64,000 bases of DNA from Cognaticolwellia aestuarii (GCF_002000025.1 NZ_MUZV01000007.1:62001-126000), one strand, 5' to 3'. Positions 39,701-49,322 are shown, counted from the first letter of the stretch. Notes: generated from the letters alone by a model not told the origin. Made by a program: numbers and translations.

Positions 39701-40405
39701 CATAATGCCGGCGTTAATTAAGCCATAACGTAGTTCGTTAAAATTATCTTCACTGGCTACAGCATTGGCACTATCAACGAGTGTTGGCTCAAGTTCTGTT
39801 AAGCTGCCGGTAATATTAAAGGCGTTTGCAATGATGGATGACTGCTGCTGAATTGATTCTGTGTTGACGCCGCCTTCAGCAGCTTCAACTAATGCGCTAG
39901 TTAAGTGCGTTAACGCTGAAACATTAACGTTTACAGCGCCGTCATTTGCACTGCCAACCGTTGAAATAGCAGATAAGGTTAATGTAGGGTCAACTGTTGC
40001 CAGTGCTATTGGGTCACGAAATTCAACATCGGCACAGCCAGCAGGCGCATCACAAATCATTGTGGTGTCAGGACCAACAGATAACTCGACCTTAATCACA
40101 CCTTCATAATCTTTTATGGTAACTGTGTAGCTGCCGTCAGCTTCAGTTTCAATAGATGTATTATCTAACTCTTCTCCAACTAATTCTACCGCTTCATTAT
40201 CAACATACTTGTACACGGTAACAATTGCATTGGCAATCGTGCCTTTGATGGCTTTACCATCGACCGTTGTTGTTATAAGTGTAGGGGTTGGTGTTGGAGT
40301 AGGTGTTGGCGTTGGAGTCGGGGTAGAACTTTTATTATCTGAACCGCCACAGGCGCCAAGTACTGAAATAAGCGCAAGTGAGATTAGACTTTTTTGAAGT
40401 TTCAT
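36716..40405 (-). CDS. giant surface lipoprotein with duplicated module
   Basis: A 1229-residue lipoprotein: lipobox LGAC at residue 19, a Pro-Thr linker (about 28-42), a small beta domain (about 48-110; ADGSYTVTIKDYEG fits a carboxypeptidase-regulatory or Cna-B-like sandwich), a long helical region rich in Ala and Glu (about 150-360), then beta-rich sequence to the end. Two modules of about 230 residues are related: RVTPKDHNNDNLTDSYD..NPLTVNNGAELL (from about 745) and RIIPIDTNEDGLADHFE..NPLTISNGIEAY (from about 975). The D-x-N-x-D-x-L/G-x-D motifs look like calcium loops of the thrombospondin-3 type. Function is unknown; a surface adhesin is possible. Confidence 0.78.
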   Translation of the reverse strand: MKLQKSLISLALISVLGACGGSDNKSSTPTPTPTPTPTPTPTLITTTVDGKAIKGTIANAIVTVYKYVDNEAVELVGEELDNTSIETEADGSYTVTIKDYEGVIKVELSVGPDTTMICDAPAGCADVEFRDPIALATVDPTLTLSAISTVGSANDGAVNVNVSALTHLTSALVEAAEGGVNTESIQQQSSIIANAFNITGSLTELEPTLVDSANAVASEDNFNELRYGLINAGIMSALFSGQNNASNIMSTSLASAVNDLVANDGALLVNQDENVDGFELSLADVLNGASEAASAAAEAIAADPELAENAEILAQLDQEETNLENQSEFAQANAGDNGRIDPVAEQPTEGDAIAKAKAMVEDVRLFSHLFEVGTDSNSAISGEGEAYVALIEEAGVMVEAEAASFLLLAEIADAITQLSAMHEAGTLPGTVFSINDYLSLEGAEGTITFDEETANGGILFSVNATSGTEIVNISIEAIIAENGKDVTLDLNGAIESAGAKLTLTDGSFAKINLDSAISRTSLEDDTFEGEITSGELELNVTLEQKATANVTNPVKFSGLVKTKLMPKTVPALSVEYDWNENNNTGEYSFEPEVETVILPEMLTLSGGFSSAEGNLIKATLTASIQDLESYQAPDFKYIGKQVESFATISFSDDKNTIVITESDMVNNEQQTTETRVFTPGSQAGEWSATSSVVSAFPEEHYWGTGIERKIITKRFDSGIAEQGTLYTRAYISGESENNFGAKSVRVTPKDHNNDNLTDSYDIDIIDTNWDDKEYDATSFSTLIDADGNILTSDGNIHPRDTAWTTWGVSSIDQFMMDNDYQLIANPLTVNNGAELLAQTIANWWKSQRSVTYDDIGQVTTFFSEEDLAVIANGPEGEIALDTYLMKPLLKDAFNVAVSADSKTVVVTDATVTRTFNVDYTSPGNFVFDRKVSPEGQTEVHDIRTFSTVDSGLDIDEINMFRSNTIDSTYYSFIRIIPIDTNEDGLADHFERAESYSEYINADGMLVDVNGEPVAEYRSHSGESFEDNFGSFHMPFNPLTISNGIEAYTNWLTNVRGSMLYTGIADIGSVEVTLSEAELNTLAPGETTTFDAYITYPAITDSLENNDVFLDVNAALSLETILGDYQVNLMLSGERTALSEGKFDLNMQYKLPDEAAMRKFSVHMKTDEASRMTMNNSEGVLMVLKEPEEGSTSNVIGTIVVGAAAEKVADIEDRDGGIFIVYSNGEVETL
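40282..40326 (-). repeat. hexamer-like coding repeat for the Pro-Thr linker
   Basis: About seven degenerate 6-bp units (ACNCCN on the coding strand) encode the alternating Thr-Pro linker. Copy changes keep the frame, so the linker length may vary without switching the gene off. Confidence 0.75.
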
Positions 40406-40631
40406 TAAATATTCCTTATTTAACTTAGAGAGTAGGATTCTGCCTAATTAAAACACAGTTATTTTTTCATTAAAAGAAAAAGTAACTAAATGTAATCGAG
40501 TTCTATAACGAGCATAAAATGAATGGGGAACAGTAAATAGTGCAAAATTAACCAGCATCAATGTAGTTTATGGCTGATATAAATTTTATGCGTGTGAAGG
40601 GGCCAGAACAATCAAAGTTTTGTCATAGTTG

Positions 40632-40666
40632 AGCACAGGCCGTTTATTTTAATTAGCGGTCTGTGC
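40632..40666. terminator. hairpin beyond dxs
   Basis: GCACAGGCCG and CGGTCTGTGC form a 10-bp stem (one G-T pair), with further AT pairing inside, just past the dxs stop on the minus strand. There is no U-tract on either side. Confidence 0.45.
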
Positions 40667-40686
40667 TGCAAAAATTGAGTTAACTA

Positions 40687-42570
40687 TCACTTGATAAATT
40701 GTTCGACTTTTTGAATTATACCTTTACTATCCAACCCAAGTTCTTGGTGGATTTCAGCCTGAGTACCATGTTTAATGAAACTATCTGGTAGCCCAATGTT
40801 CAAGACTTTCTTTGCCATACCTTGGCTTAAAATAAACTCATTAACACCAGAGCCAGCACCGCCTGCAATGGCATTATCTTCAACGGTTACTATGCAGTCG
40901 TGACTAGCTGATAACGTGTTGATGATGTCTTGATCTAGTGGTTTAACAAAGCGCATATCAACTAAAGTCGCATTAATATTTTCTGCCGCTATTTTAGCTT
41001 GACTCAGTGTGGTGCCAAAGTTGAGAATCGCTACTTTAGTATGTGGTGCAGTGATATCGTCTATGACACGTATGGTGTTCGCTTTACCAATTTCAATAGT
41101 TTCATTGATTGCCGGTAATTCAGCACCATTACCACAGCCGCGAGGATAACGCACAGCCGCCGGGGTATTTAATTGATAGCCAGTATTGAGCATTAATTGG
41201 CATTCACGCTCGTCCGATGGCACCATTATTGTTAAGTTAGGTATGCAACGCATAAAACTTAAATCAAATGAGCCTTGATGCGTTGGACCATCAGCTCCAA
41301 CAATACCTGCGCGGTCGATAGCAAATAAAACGGGTAAGTTTTGAATGGCTACATCATGAATTAATTGATCGTAGCCTCGTTGTAAAAAGCTTGAATAAAT
41401 AGCGACAACAGGTTTGCGTCCGCCAATAGCTAGGCCGGCAGCAAACGTTACCGCATGCTGTTCGGCAATAGCAACATCAAAGTATTGTGCTGGAAAACGC
41501 TGGCTAAATTGAACCATGCCAGAACCTTCTCGCATGGCAGGAGTAATAGCCGCTAACTTACTGTCTTGTTCGGCGGCTTTACATAACCAATCGCCAAATA
41601 TAGCAGAATAGGTAGGTAAGCTTGGCGCGCTTTTAGGTAAACTCGTTTCGGTATGATCAAATTTAGGAACGGCATGATACTTGATTGGATCTTGTTCAGC
41701 CTGTTGATAACCCTTACCTTTTTTAGTGGCAATATGTAGTAACTGAGGGCCTTTGAGATTGCGCATATTAGCAATAGTATCAACTAAGCCATTAACGTCA
41801 TGGCCATCAATGGGTCCTATATAATTAAAGCCGAGTTCTTCAAAAAATGTACTGGGTACTACCATGCCTTTTAAGTGTTCTTCTGCGCGACTGGCTAGCT
41901 CTTTAATAGGTGGAATATTTTTAAGTATGCGCTTACTACCTTCACGAATGCCGGTATATATACTGCCTGAAAGTAATTTTGCCAAATGATTATTTAAAGC
42001 ACCGACATTTTCAGATATCGACATTTCATTATCATTGAGGATAACTAACATATCTTTATTGATATCACCGGCATGATTTAGCGCTTCAAATGCCATACCT
42101 GCGGTCATAGCACCATCACCAATAACGGCAATTACTTTACGGTTTTTCGCTTCTTGCTCTGCGGCAACAGCCATACCTAAAGCTGCGGAAATTGAAGTAC
42201 TTGAATGTCCGACACTGAGTACGTCATATTCGCTTTCTTCACGCCATGGGAAAGGGTGTAAACCATCTTTTTGGCGAATGGTATGCAATTGATCTCGGCG
42301 ACCAGTTAATATTTTATGAGGATAAGCTTGATGGCCAACATCCCAAATTAAGTGGTCGAATGGCGTGTTATAAACATAATGTAAGGCAACGGTTAACTCA
42401 ATAGTTCCTAAACCTGAAGCAAAATGGCCGCTACTTTTACTGACAGAGTTTAACAGGTAACGCCTTAATTCTTCGCTAGCTTGCGTGAGTTGGTTTTTTT
42501 CTAATTTGCGCAAATCATCAGGCGTGTCGATATTAGCCAGCAAAGGATATTCAGTTAGGTTTATAGTCAT
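40687..42570 (-). CDS. dxs: 1-deoxy-D-xylulose-5-phosphate synthase
   Basis: Dxs (627 residues; E. coli 620) is a thiamin-pyrophosphate enzyme joining pyruvate and glyceraldehyde 3-phosphate. The TPP motif [19 protein letters not shown] and the catalytic histidine segment [11 protein letters not shown] are present. The product feeds isoprenoids and the thiazole ring made by ThiG in this window. The frame extends to a TTG at 42579, but the ATG at 42570 is preferred. It is the last gene of xseB-ispA-dxs. Confidence 0.96.
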   Translation of the reverse strand: MTINLTEYPLLANIDTPDDLRKLEKNQLTQASEELRRYLLNSVSKSSGHFASGLGTIELTVALHYVYNTPFDHLIWDVGHQAYPHKILTGRRDQLHTIRQKDGLHPFPWREESEYDVLSVGHSSTSISAALGMAVAAEQEAKNRKVIAVIGDGAMTAGMAFEALNHAGDINKDMLVILNDNEMSISENVGALNNHLAKLLSGSIYTGIREGSKRILKNIPPIKELASRAEEHLKGMVVPSTFFEELGFNYIGPIDGHDVNGLVDTIANMRNLKGPQLLHIATKKGKGYQQAEQDPIKYHAVPKFDHTETSLPKSAPSLPTYSAIFGDWLCKAAEQDSKLAAITPAMREGSGMVQFSQRFPAQYFDVAIAEQHAVTFAAGLAIGGRKPVVAIYSSFLQRGYDQLIHDVAIQNLPVLFAIDRAGIVGADGPTHQGSFDLSFMRCIPNLTIMVPSDERECQLMLNTGYQLNTPAAVRYPRGCGNGAELPAINETIEIGKANTIRVIDDITAPHTKVAILNFGTTLSQAKIAAENINATLVDMRFVKPLDQDIINTLSASHDCIVTVEDNAIAGGAGSGVNEFILSQGMAKKVLNIGLPDSFIKHGTQAEIHQELGLDSKGIIQKVEQFIK

Positions 42571-42593
42571 ATTATTCAATTAAATTTTTTATA

Positions 42594-43484
42594 TTAATGT
42601 CTGCGGCTAACAATGAAAGTCGCAAAATCGGACAAGCTTTGCGTATTGTAAGGCAAAGTGCCTAAAGCTTGAAGCGCTTGTTGATATAAGTTATCTGCTT
42701 TTTCTTGTGCACCAACTAAACCTAATAGTGCCGGATAGGTACTTTTGTTAGCGGCAAGGTCAGAGCCTGCAGGTTTGCCTAACTCTTCTTCCGTAGACGT
42801 TATATCGATTATATCATCACGGACTTGGTAAGCTAAACCAATTAATTTAGCATAATGTGCTAATTGTTTTTTATCTGTAGCTGTTGCTTGCTGGCTGCAT
42901 TCAGCTGCCATCATAACCGATGCTTCTAGCAAAGCGCCGGTTTTTAATGAATGTAAATGTTCTAATGCTTCAATTGTTATACTTTTATCAGTACCGGCTA
43001 AATCTAAAGCTTGACCACCACACATACCTTGATAACCCGCAGCATTGACTAAGTAACGTAATAATGTAATGCGCTTACAGGCTGCTGTTTCAGTAAAGTC
43101 ATGGTTGGCAATAATATCGAAAGCTAAGGTTTGCAGGCTGTCACCTGCGAGGATCGCTGTGGCTTCATCAAAAGCCTTGTGACAAGTTGGCTGACCACGA
43201 CGTAAATTATCGTCATCCATGGCAGGCAGATCGTCATGTAATAATGAATAAGCATGAATACACTCAATTGCTGCGGCAACACCATCAATATCATGCTGCT
43301 CTGCGCCTAAAGCTTCGCCAGTAATATAAGCCAAATAGGGGCGCATACGTTTACCGCCGATAAGTAAACCATAACGCATAGCGGCCAATAGTTTTTCATC
43401 ATTACGCGCTAAGCTGTCAAGTTTAGCCGTTAAATAAGTGTCAATGCGCGCTTGCACATTATCAAGGTGCTTAAGTTTAGTCAC
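42594..43484 (-). CDS. ispA: farnesyl diphosphate synthase
   Basis: A 296-residue prenyltransferase with the two aspartate-rich motifs DDLPAMDDD (first) and DDIID (second) and KTGALLEASV. It condenses IPP with DMAPP and GPP to C15. The start is GTG at 43484, inside the last codons of xseB (8-bp overlap), as in many gammaproteobacteria. Confidence 0.95.
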   Translation of the reverse strand: MTKLKHLDNVQARIDTYLTAKLDSLARNDEKLLAAMRYGLLIGGKRMRPYLAYITGEALGAEQHDIDGVAAAIECIHAYSLLHDDLPAMDDDNLRRGQPTCHKAFDEATAILAGDSLQTLAFDIIANHDFTETAACKRITLLRYLVNAAGYQGMCGGQALDLAGTDKSITIEALEHLHSLKTGALLEASVMMAAECSQQATATDKKQLAHYAKLIGLAYQVRDDIIDITSTEEELGKPAGSDLAANKSTYPALLGLVGAQEKADNLYQQALQALGTLPYNTQSLSDFATFIVSRRH

Positions 43485-43731
43485 TGCTGATAGTCTCGTC
43501 AGTATTGAATGGTGCTAATTGGCTTTGGCCATTTTTTTCAAGCAATATATTGATTTGTTGCTCAGCACTTTTTAGTTTTTCTTGGTTATGTTGACTAAGA
43601 TGTAAACCGCGCTCAAATAATGCCATAGAGTCTTCAAGGTCAAGATCGCCTCGCTCTAAATTTTGCACTATGGTATCTAATTCAACTAATGATTCTTCAA
43701 AGCTTAAATTTTCAATTTTTTTTCTGGCCAT
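43477..43731 (-). CDS. xseB: exodeoxyribonuclease VII small subunit
   Basis: An 84-residue helical protein with the family core FEESLVELDTIVQNLERGDLDLEDSMALFERG. It partners with XseA to degrade single-stranded DNA. It is the first gene of the xseB-ispA-dxs operon and is divergent from pomA. Confidence 0.95.
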   Translation of the reverse strand: MARKKIENLSFEESLVELDTIVQNLERGDLDLEDSMALFERGLHLSQHNQEKLKSAEQQINILLEKNGQSQLAPFNTDETISSD

Positions 43732-43840
43732 GGACTTTTTTAGCGTGATATGAACTCTAGGCGCAAACTTACCTTAGCTAGCGCGCTGGGTCAATTAATG
43801 ATGAATTTAAGCCGAAGAGAAAAATATTCACATTATCTCC

Positions 43841-43872
43841 TTAAGTTATTGACAATATGAGCGATAATAGTA
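43841..43872 (+). promoter_or_regulatory. candidate promoter of pomAB
   Basis: TTGACA at 43849-43854 is a perfect -35 box with a weak -10 (AGTAAT, 17-bp spacing). The same stretch has TAAG then GCGATAA about 15 bp later, reminiscent of the flagellar sigma-28 consensus TAAA-N15-GCCGATAA. Which is used cannot be told from sequence. Confidence 0.35.
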
Positions 43873-43965
43873 GTAATACTAAAAATATAAGTATTCGCGA
43901 AACATCAATTCATCAGGTATTATCAACATAGCGGATATATTCAAGAAAATTTACCGGAGGCATTT

Positions 43966-44730
43966 GTGGATTTAGCAACGTTAATAGGCATAGTCGGTGC
44001 AATAGGCTTACTGATTATGGCAATGTTACTCGCTGGTGACATTAGCATGTTTGTCGATGTGCAGTCAGTGATCATTGTTTTTGGCGGCTCAATCTTTGTT
44101 GTTTTATCAAATTACAATTTAGGTCAGTTTTTCGGTATTGGTAAAATTATCGGTAAATCTTTCATGTTTAAATTAGAAAGGCCGGAAGAGTTAATTGAGA
44201 AGTCAGTTGAGATGGCTGATGCAGCGCGCAAGGGTGGTTTCTTAGCATTGGAAGAAGCTGAAATATCCAACGCTTTTATGCAAAAGGGTGTAGATATGTT
44301 GGTTGATGGTCATGATGCTGATGTTGTGCGAGCGACTATGCAAAAAGATATCGACTTGACAACAGAGCGCCATGAAACTGGTTCTAATATGATGATGGCA
44401 TTGGCCGATGTTGCACCTGCGATGGGAATGATTGGTACCTTGATAGGTTTGGTTGCCATGTTATCCAATATGGATGATCCTAAAGCGATTGGCCCTGCCA
44501 TGGCAGTTGCACTACTTACGACTTTATATGGTGCCTTTTTAGCCAATGTTATTGCTATTCCAATCGCCGCAAAACTAAAGTTGCGTATGGCTGAAGAGAA
44601 ACTTAACCAAGAATTAGTGCTTGATGCTGTGCTTGGCATACAAGATGGACAAAACCCGCGGGTTATTGAAGGTCTACTGAAAAACTATCTTGCTGAGGGT
44701 AAGCGATCTGTTGGTGCAACCGAAGAGTAG
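43966..44730 (+). CDS. pomA: flagellar stator protein PomA
   Basis: A 254-residue four-helix protein of the MotA/PomA family, with the cytoplasmic loop charges between helices 2 and 3 and the conserved GMIGTLIGLVAML segment in helix 3. Its length and the following gene fit the sodium-driven PomA type. The GTG start has an excellent GGAGG site. pomB follows 12 bp downstream. Confidence 0.93.
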   Translation: MDLATLIGIVGAIGLLIMAMLLAGDISMFVDVQSVIIVFGGSIFVVLSNYNLGQFFGIGKIIGKSFMFKLERPEELIEKSVEMADAARKGGFLALEEAEISNAFMQKGVDMLVDGHDADVVRATMQKDIDLTTERHETGSNMMMALADVAPAMGMIGTLIGLVAMLSNMDDPKAIGPAMAVALLTTLYGAFLANVIAIPIAAKLKLRMAEEKLNQELVLDAVLGIQDGQNPRVIEGLLKNYLAEGKRSVGATEE

Positions 44731-44742
44731 CGGGAGTTAATT

Positions 44743-45684
44743 ATGGCTGATAAATGTAAATGCCCGCCTCCAGGGTTACCCGCATGGATGGGAACATTCG
44801 CTGACTTAATGTCGTTATTGATGTGTTTCTTCGTGCTGCTTTTATCATTTTCCGAAATGGACGTGCTAAAGTTTAAGCAAATTGCTGGCTCAATGAAGTT
44901 TGCTTTTGGTGTGCAAAATAAAATTGAAGTTAAAGATATTCCCAAAGGCACTAGTATTATCGCGCAAGAGTTTCGTCCGGGGAAACCAGAACCAACACCT
45001 ATTGAAGTTATTCAACAGCAAACCATGGAAATGACCCAGCAAATGTTGGAATTTCAGGCCGGTGATGAAACTTCTGCTGGGGGCCGACAAGAGCAACGTG
45101 GTACTGAACGTGGTGGTCAATCGCAAAGTACGGCTGATGAAATGTCGGCACAAGCTATGCAAAAAGCTAAAGATGATCTTGAACAAGCTTCACAAGAACA
45201 AGTTAATGAGTTAGTGAAGAAAATCGCTGAACAAATGGAGCAACAAATTCAAGATGGTGCTATCGAGCTAGAGTCTTTAGGGCAGCAAGTTATCATCCGT
45301 ATTCGTGAAAATGGTTCATTTCCTTCCGGTTCGGCATTTTTACAACCGCAGTTTAAACCGATTATGCGTGAAATTGGTTTACTCTTGAACACCGTGCCAG
45401 GTGAGATAATGATCTCTGGTAATACTGATAATCAAGGTATAAGTTCTGAATTGTTTACCTCTAACTGGGATCTATCTAGTAAACGTGCGGTAGCAATTGC
45501 CCATGAAATTATCAAAGTACCTGGCTTCGATCAATCTCGTTTATTGGTGGTCGGCCATGCAGATACCCGACCCTTAGTGCCTAATACCAATCGATTAAAT
45601 CGTCGTAGAAACCGTCGCGTTGAAATTGCTATTAATCAAGGTAAAGCCAAAGAAACAGATCCTATTTCAATAAGCCAAGAATAA
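44743..45684 (+). CDS. pomB: flagellar stator protein PomB
   Basis: A 313-residue protein with one N-terminal helix holding the ion-binding Asp in WMGTFADLMSLLMCFFVLLLSF, a charged linker (about 60-170) and a C-terminal OmpA-like peptidoglycan-binding domain with GHADTRPL and NRRRNRRVEI. With PomA it forms the stator; cysteine in the membrane helix and the gene pair fit sodium coupling, which is inference. Confidence 0.93.
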   Translation: MADKCKCPPPGLPAWMGTFADLMSLLMCFFVLLLSFSEMDVLKFKQIAGSMKFAFGVQNKIEVKDIPKGTSIIAQEFRPGKPEPTPIEVIQQQTMEMTQQMLEFQAGDETSAGGRQEQRGTERGGQSQSTADEMSAQAMQKAKDDLEQASQEQVNELVKKIAEQMEQQIQDGAIELESLGQQVIIRIRENGSFPSGSAFLQPQFKPIMREIGLLLNTVPGEIMISGNTDNQGISSELFTSNWDLSSKRAVAIAHEIIKVPGFDQSRLLVVGHADTRPLVPNTNRLNRRRNRRVEIAINQGKAKETDPISISQE

Positions 45685-45716
45685 CGATTGCTGTTTCTTT
45701 AAGTATATTAAGTTAT

Positions 45717-45747
45717 AAGGAGTACAAATAATGTACTCCTTTTTTAT
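45717..45747 (+). terminator. terminator of pomAB
   Basis: AAGGAGTACA/TGTACTCCTT, a 10-bp stem with a 5-nt loop, is followed by a T-run. Confidence 0.85.
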
Positions 45748-45863
45748 ATTTGCTGTTTATTATTTTACGGTTTTGTCAGGCTATTTAATCAGCAGTGAAA
45801 TTGCATCTTATATCGGAACGGGTATATAATGCGCGCCTTTCTAAGTGTGGGTATTATTGTTAA

Positions 45864-47318
45864 ATGAAATTTATTGTTAAGTTACAGGCTGAAATTACCA
45901 TTAAAAGCCGTCCGGTGCGTAAACGTTTTACTAAGATATTAGAGTCGAGCGTTAAAAATGTTTTACGTCGTGTTGATGAAGAAGTGACAACACGAATGAA
46001 CTGGGACAATATTGAAGTTAATACTAAAAATAACACACCAGAAAACCGTTTAAAATTAATCGAAACATTAAAGTGCATACCCGGTGTGCCACAGTTCTTG
46101 GAAGTGCAACAAACAACATTTACTGATTTACATGACATTTTTGAGAAAACCTCAGCAGTACATGCAAAAAATATTGAAAATAAAACGTTTTGTGTACGGG
46201 TTAAGCGTACTGGTAAGCATGATTTCAATTCGATAAAAGTTGAACAATATGTTGGCGGCGGGTTGAACCAACAAGTTGAATCAGCTCGAGTGCAATTGAC
46301 CAAGCCTGATGTAACCGTGCATTTAGAAATTAAAAACGAAAACCTATTTATTGTTACTGAACGTCATAAAGGTTTAGGTGGCTTTCCAATAGCGACTCAA
46401 GAAGATGTTTTATCATTAATGTCAGGTGGCTTTGACTCTGGCGTTTCAAGTTATCAAATGATCAAAAAAGGTGCTCGTACGCATTATTGTTTCTTTAACT
46501 TGGGTGGCGCAGCACATGAGGTGGGCGTAAAGCAAGTGAGCCATTATTTATGGAACAAGTATGGCGCCTCGCACCGTGTTAAGTTTTTTGCTGTTGATTT
46601 TGAGCCAGTGGTTGCCGAAATATTAGAAAATATTGAAAATGGTCAAATGGGCGTTGTACTTAAACGTATGATGATGCGTGCTGCTGCTCAAATAGCAGAA
46701 AAAATGGGCATTCAGGCTTTAGTTACAGGTGAAGCATTAGGACAAGTATCCAGCCAAACCTTGACTAACCTAAATGTTATTGATCGTGTAACCGATACCT
46801 TGATCCTTCGACCTTTAACCGCTTACGATAAGCAAGATATCATCAATATTGCTCGTGAAATTGGCACGGAAGACTTTGCTAAAACTATTCCAGAATACTG
46901 TGGTGTTATTTCTAAAAAACCAACCGTTAAAGCAGTATTGTCTAAAGTCGAAGCTGAAGAAGCAAACTTTGACTTTACTATTTTAGATAAAGTGGTGACT
47001 GAGACACGTGTTTTTGATATCAGAGATATCGGCAATGAAAGTGAAGCAGAAATTCACGCGGTTGATACTTTAGATAATATTCCTGAAAATTCTGTAGTTT
47101 TAGATATTCGCAGTCCAGATGAAGAAGATGAAAACCCATTAACACTAGACGGCGTTGAAATTATGCATTTACCTTTTTATAAGTTGGCAACACAATTTGG
47201 TGATCTTGATAAGTCTAAAGACTACTTGCTTTACTGTGACCAAGGTGTAATGAGTAAGCTACAAGCTTTGTACTTATTAGGTGCAGGGTTTACTAATGTG
47301 AAAGTTTATCGTCCATAA
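45864..47318 (+). CDS. thiI: tRNA 4-thiouridine synthase / sulfurtransferase ThiI
   Basis: A 484-residue enzyme with THUMP domain (about 60-165), PP-loop ATP site [10 protein letters not shown] (about 187-196) and C-terminal rhodanese domain with the active cysteine in [11 protein letters not shown] (about 458). Another conserved cysteine lies in [12 protein letters not shown]. It thiolates U8 of tRNA and, through the rhodanese domain, can supply sulfur for the ThiS thiocarboxylate. It complements the thi operon at 3-9 kb, which lacks thiF. Confidence 0.95.
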   Translation: MKFIVKLQAEITIKSRPVRKRFTKILESSVKNVLRRVDEEVTTRMNWDNIEVNTKNNTPENRLKLIETLKCIPGVPQFLEVQQTTFTDLHDIFEKTSAVHAKNIENKTFCVRVKRTGKHDFNSIKVEQYVGGGLNQQVESARVQLTKPDVTVHLEIKNENLFIVTERHKGLGGFPIATQEDVLSLMSGGFDSGVSSYQMIKKGARTHYCFFNLGGAAHEVGVKQVSHYLWNKYGASHRVKFFAVDFEPVVAEILENIENGQMGVVLKRMMMRAAAQIAEKMGIQALVTGEALGQVSSQTLTNLNVIDRVTDTLILRPLTAYDKQDIINIAREIGTEDFAKTIPEYCGVISKKPTVKAVLSKVEAEEANFDFTILDKVVTETRVFDIRDIGNESEAEIHAVDTLDNIPENSVVLDIRSPDEEDENPLTLDGVEIMHLPFYKLATQFGDLDKSKDYLLYCDQGVMSKLQALYLLGAGFTNVKVYRP

Positions 47319-47343
47319 GTAACATTAAGTGTGTTAAGTAACG

Positions 47344-47374
47344 AAAAGCCTTTAAATATTTAAAGGCTTTTTTA
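47344..47374. terminator. bidirectional terminator between thiI and panE
   Basis: AAAAGCCTTTAAAT followed by ATTTAAAGGCTTTT is a perfect 28-nt palindrome with a T-run to the right and A-run to the left, serving both convergent genes. Confidence 0.85.
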
Positions 47375-48283
47375 ATGCTGGCAATTAGCAAGTTCAAGTG
47401 CTTTTATTTGCAGCGTTAATTTTTCATTTTCAGGTACTTTGATGTGTAAACTCTTAGCCGTATTGGTTATATAGCCGTTGATATAGTCAATTTCAGTTTT
47501 ACGCTTTTTTAAGATATCGCTTCGCATTGAAGAACAATTTTTTCCGGTCATTGTTGCAACACTTAACACTTGTGCTTTTAATTCATCTAAAGAAAATTGC
47601 ATGCCTTCATATTTTGCAACACTAATGATTTCTGTGAGTAACTTATCGATTATTTTGTGGTATTTTTGCTGTAATAATTGACCATTTTCTACATCATTAA
47701 TTGCAGTGAGTGGGTTGATCACACAATTAATCGCCAGTTTTAACCATTGTTTTTCTTTAATGTGATGGCTCAATGTTAGTGATGGTAGTGCTGTAGCTAA
47801 TGTTGCCACCATTTTGGCTTGTTTTTCTTGTTGAGCAGTTCCAGTAATTAAACCTAAATCATTATGGCCTAAGCCAGTGTGTTGAACATGAAAAGGCTGT
47901 ATGACCTTACTGCCATGGGTGGTAAGTAATGTATAGCAAGTTTGTGGTAAATTAGGCAGTTGCTTGAAATTCACCATACCGTTGTGACAAAAAATGATTA
48001 TCGCATTGCTACTGATACGTTTTTTTAATGACATAATTGCTTCTGCAACATGATAAGACTTAACACAGCAGAGAATTAACTCAGCATGCGCTAATATTTG
48101 ATTGTTAGCCGATATTAAGGCTTTACTGCTAGTTATGTTGTTAATATTAGTAAACTTTATCTCCTTAGGTACCGACGTTATTCGAGAAGAGCAAACGAGG
48201 CTGACATGATTTTTTGAGTTTTCTGTTAAACGGTGATACCAAAGCAAACCTATTGCACCTTGTCCGATAACGGTAATATTCAT
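47372..48283 (-). CDS. panE: 2-dehydropantoate 2-reductase
   Basis: A 303-residue NADPH enzyme with the dinucleotide motif VIGQGAIGLLW and the catalytic lysine region KLAINCVINPLTAI. It reduces ketopantoate to pantoate for coenzyme A. The VanZ-like gene lies 2 bp upstream on the same strand. Confidence 0.9.
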   Translation of the reverse strand: MNITVIGQGAIGLLWYHRLTENSKNHVSLVCSSRITSVPKEIKFTNINNITSSKALISANNQILAHAELILCCVKSYHVAEAIMSLKKRISSNAIIIFCHNGMVNFKQLPNLPQTCYTLLTTHGSKVIQPFHVQHTGLGHNDLGLITGTAQQEKQAKMVATLATALPSLTLSHHIKEKQWLKLAINCVINPLTAINDVENGQLLQQKYHKIIDKLLTEIISVAKYEGMQFSLDELKAQVLSVATMTGKNCSSMRSDILKKRKTEIDYINGYITNTAKSLHIKVPENEKLTLQIKALELANCQH

Positions 48284-48285
48284 GG

Positions 48286-48648
48286 CTATAGTCTTTTACT
48301 TGATCTATTGCGGTACATTAAAATTGACCACCTGATGATAGCAAACAATGCGATACCGATTAAATCAGAGATAAAATCACTCAACTGTGCACTGCGAAAA
48401 CCCAGATAATATTGACCTATTTCAGTTAATGCGCCATAAAACGCTACAGTTAACATGGTATTAAATAACGGTAGTTTTAATATGCTATGTAGTACCCAAG
48501 TTAGGCAAAAAAAACTAATGATATGGCCAATAGAGTCTATTTCTGTACTACGAAACACTACTCGCCTAAAGTCAGAAGAACTAAAATACAGGCAGAAAAA
48601 CAGTAGCGCAATAATGGCGAGAATTGATAAATGATAGCGACTTTTCAT
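48286..48648 (-). CDS. VanZ-like membrane protein
   Basis: A 120-residue protein with four predicted helices. It has the VanZ-family pattern SSxDF...DSIGHIISFFCLTWVL, ALTEIGQYYLGFRSAQLSDFISDLIG (the E..Q....R..s..D...N/D..G core). VanZ-like proteins are linked to glycopeptide tolerance, but most have no known function. The gene lies directly before panE. Confidence 0.82.
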   Translation of the reverse strand: MKSRYHLSILAIIALLFFCLYFSSSDFRRVVFRSTEIDSIGHIISFFCLTWVLHSILKLPLFNTMLTVAFYGALTEIGQYYLGFRSAQLSDFISDLIGIALFAIIRWSILMYRNRSSKRL

Positions 48649-48839
48649 TAAGATGTTAGTTGTTATATTGCACGAAGTTAGATGTTATTCATCATATCAG
48701 GGCTAAGTTATGAAAACTATCACTGTTAATTTTTAGCTAGCTAATAGCATGAATAAGCGCTTAAATTATGCCTTCTGTGTTGGTATTAATGGCATATATT
48801 GATAATATATCGCTAATGTTTGTTAGATAGAGAATTATA

Positions 48840-49322
48840 ATGCCTTCAATGGATATCGTTTCCGAAATTAATTTGGAAGAAGTAAAAAACGCAACTGAAA
48901 ATTCTATTCGTGAATTAGCTACTCGCTTCGACTTTCGTGGCACCAATGCTAGTTTTGACTGGAAAAGCCCAGCGGTAACAATGAAAGGGGACTCAGACGC
49001 TCAGTTAAAACAAATGGCTGAAATGTTACGTGGACAATTAGTGAAAAGAAAAGTGGATGCTAAAGCATTAACTTTAGGTAGCGTTGAAAGTTCAGGCAGA
49101 AACTTCAGTCAAGTTGCCACCTTTAAAGAAGGTATTGAACAGCCTGTTGCTAAAAAGGTTGTTAAACTTATAAAAGACAGCAAGTTGAAAGTTCAAGCGT
49201 CAATTCAAGGCGAACAAGTACGCGTTACGGGTAAAAAACGTGATGACTTACAAGCTGTGATGCAGTTGCTTAGAGAAACAGATTTAGAGCAATCATTTCA
49301 ATTTAATAACTTTAAAGATTAA
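48840..49322 (+). CDS. yajQ: YajQ family nucleotide-binding protein
   Basis: A 160-residue protein of the UPF0234/YajQ family, with the typical start [34 protein letters not shown] split into two ferredoxin-like folds. Homologues bind cyclic di-GMP in Xanthomonas and Pseudomonas. A terminator follows. Confidence 0.94.
   Translation: MPSMDIVSEINLEEVKNATENSIRELATRFDFRGTNASFDWKSPAVTMKGDSDAQLKQMAEMLRGQLVKRKVDAKALTLGSVESSGRNFSQVATFKEGIEQPVAKKVVKLIKDSKLKVQASIQGEQVRVTGKKRDDLQAVMQLLRETDLEQSFQFNNFKD

Noticed and set aside
40209-40397. Plus-strand frame with a Gly-Val repeat opposite the giant lipoprotein
   Set aside because: It is the antisense image of the Thr-Pro linker and signal peptide of the minus-strand lipoprotein.
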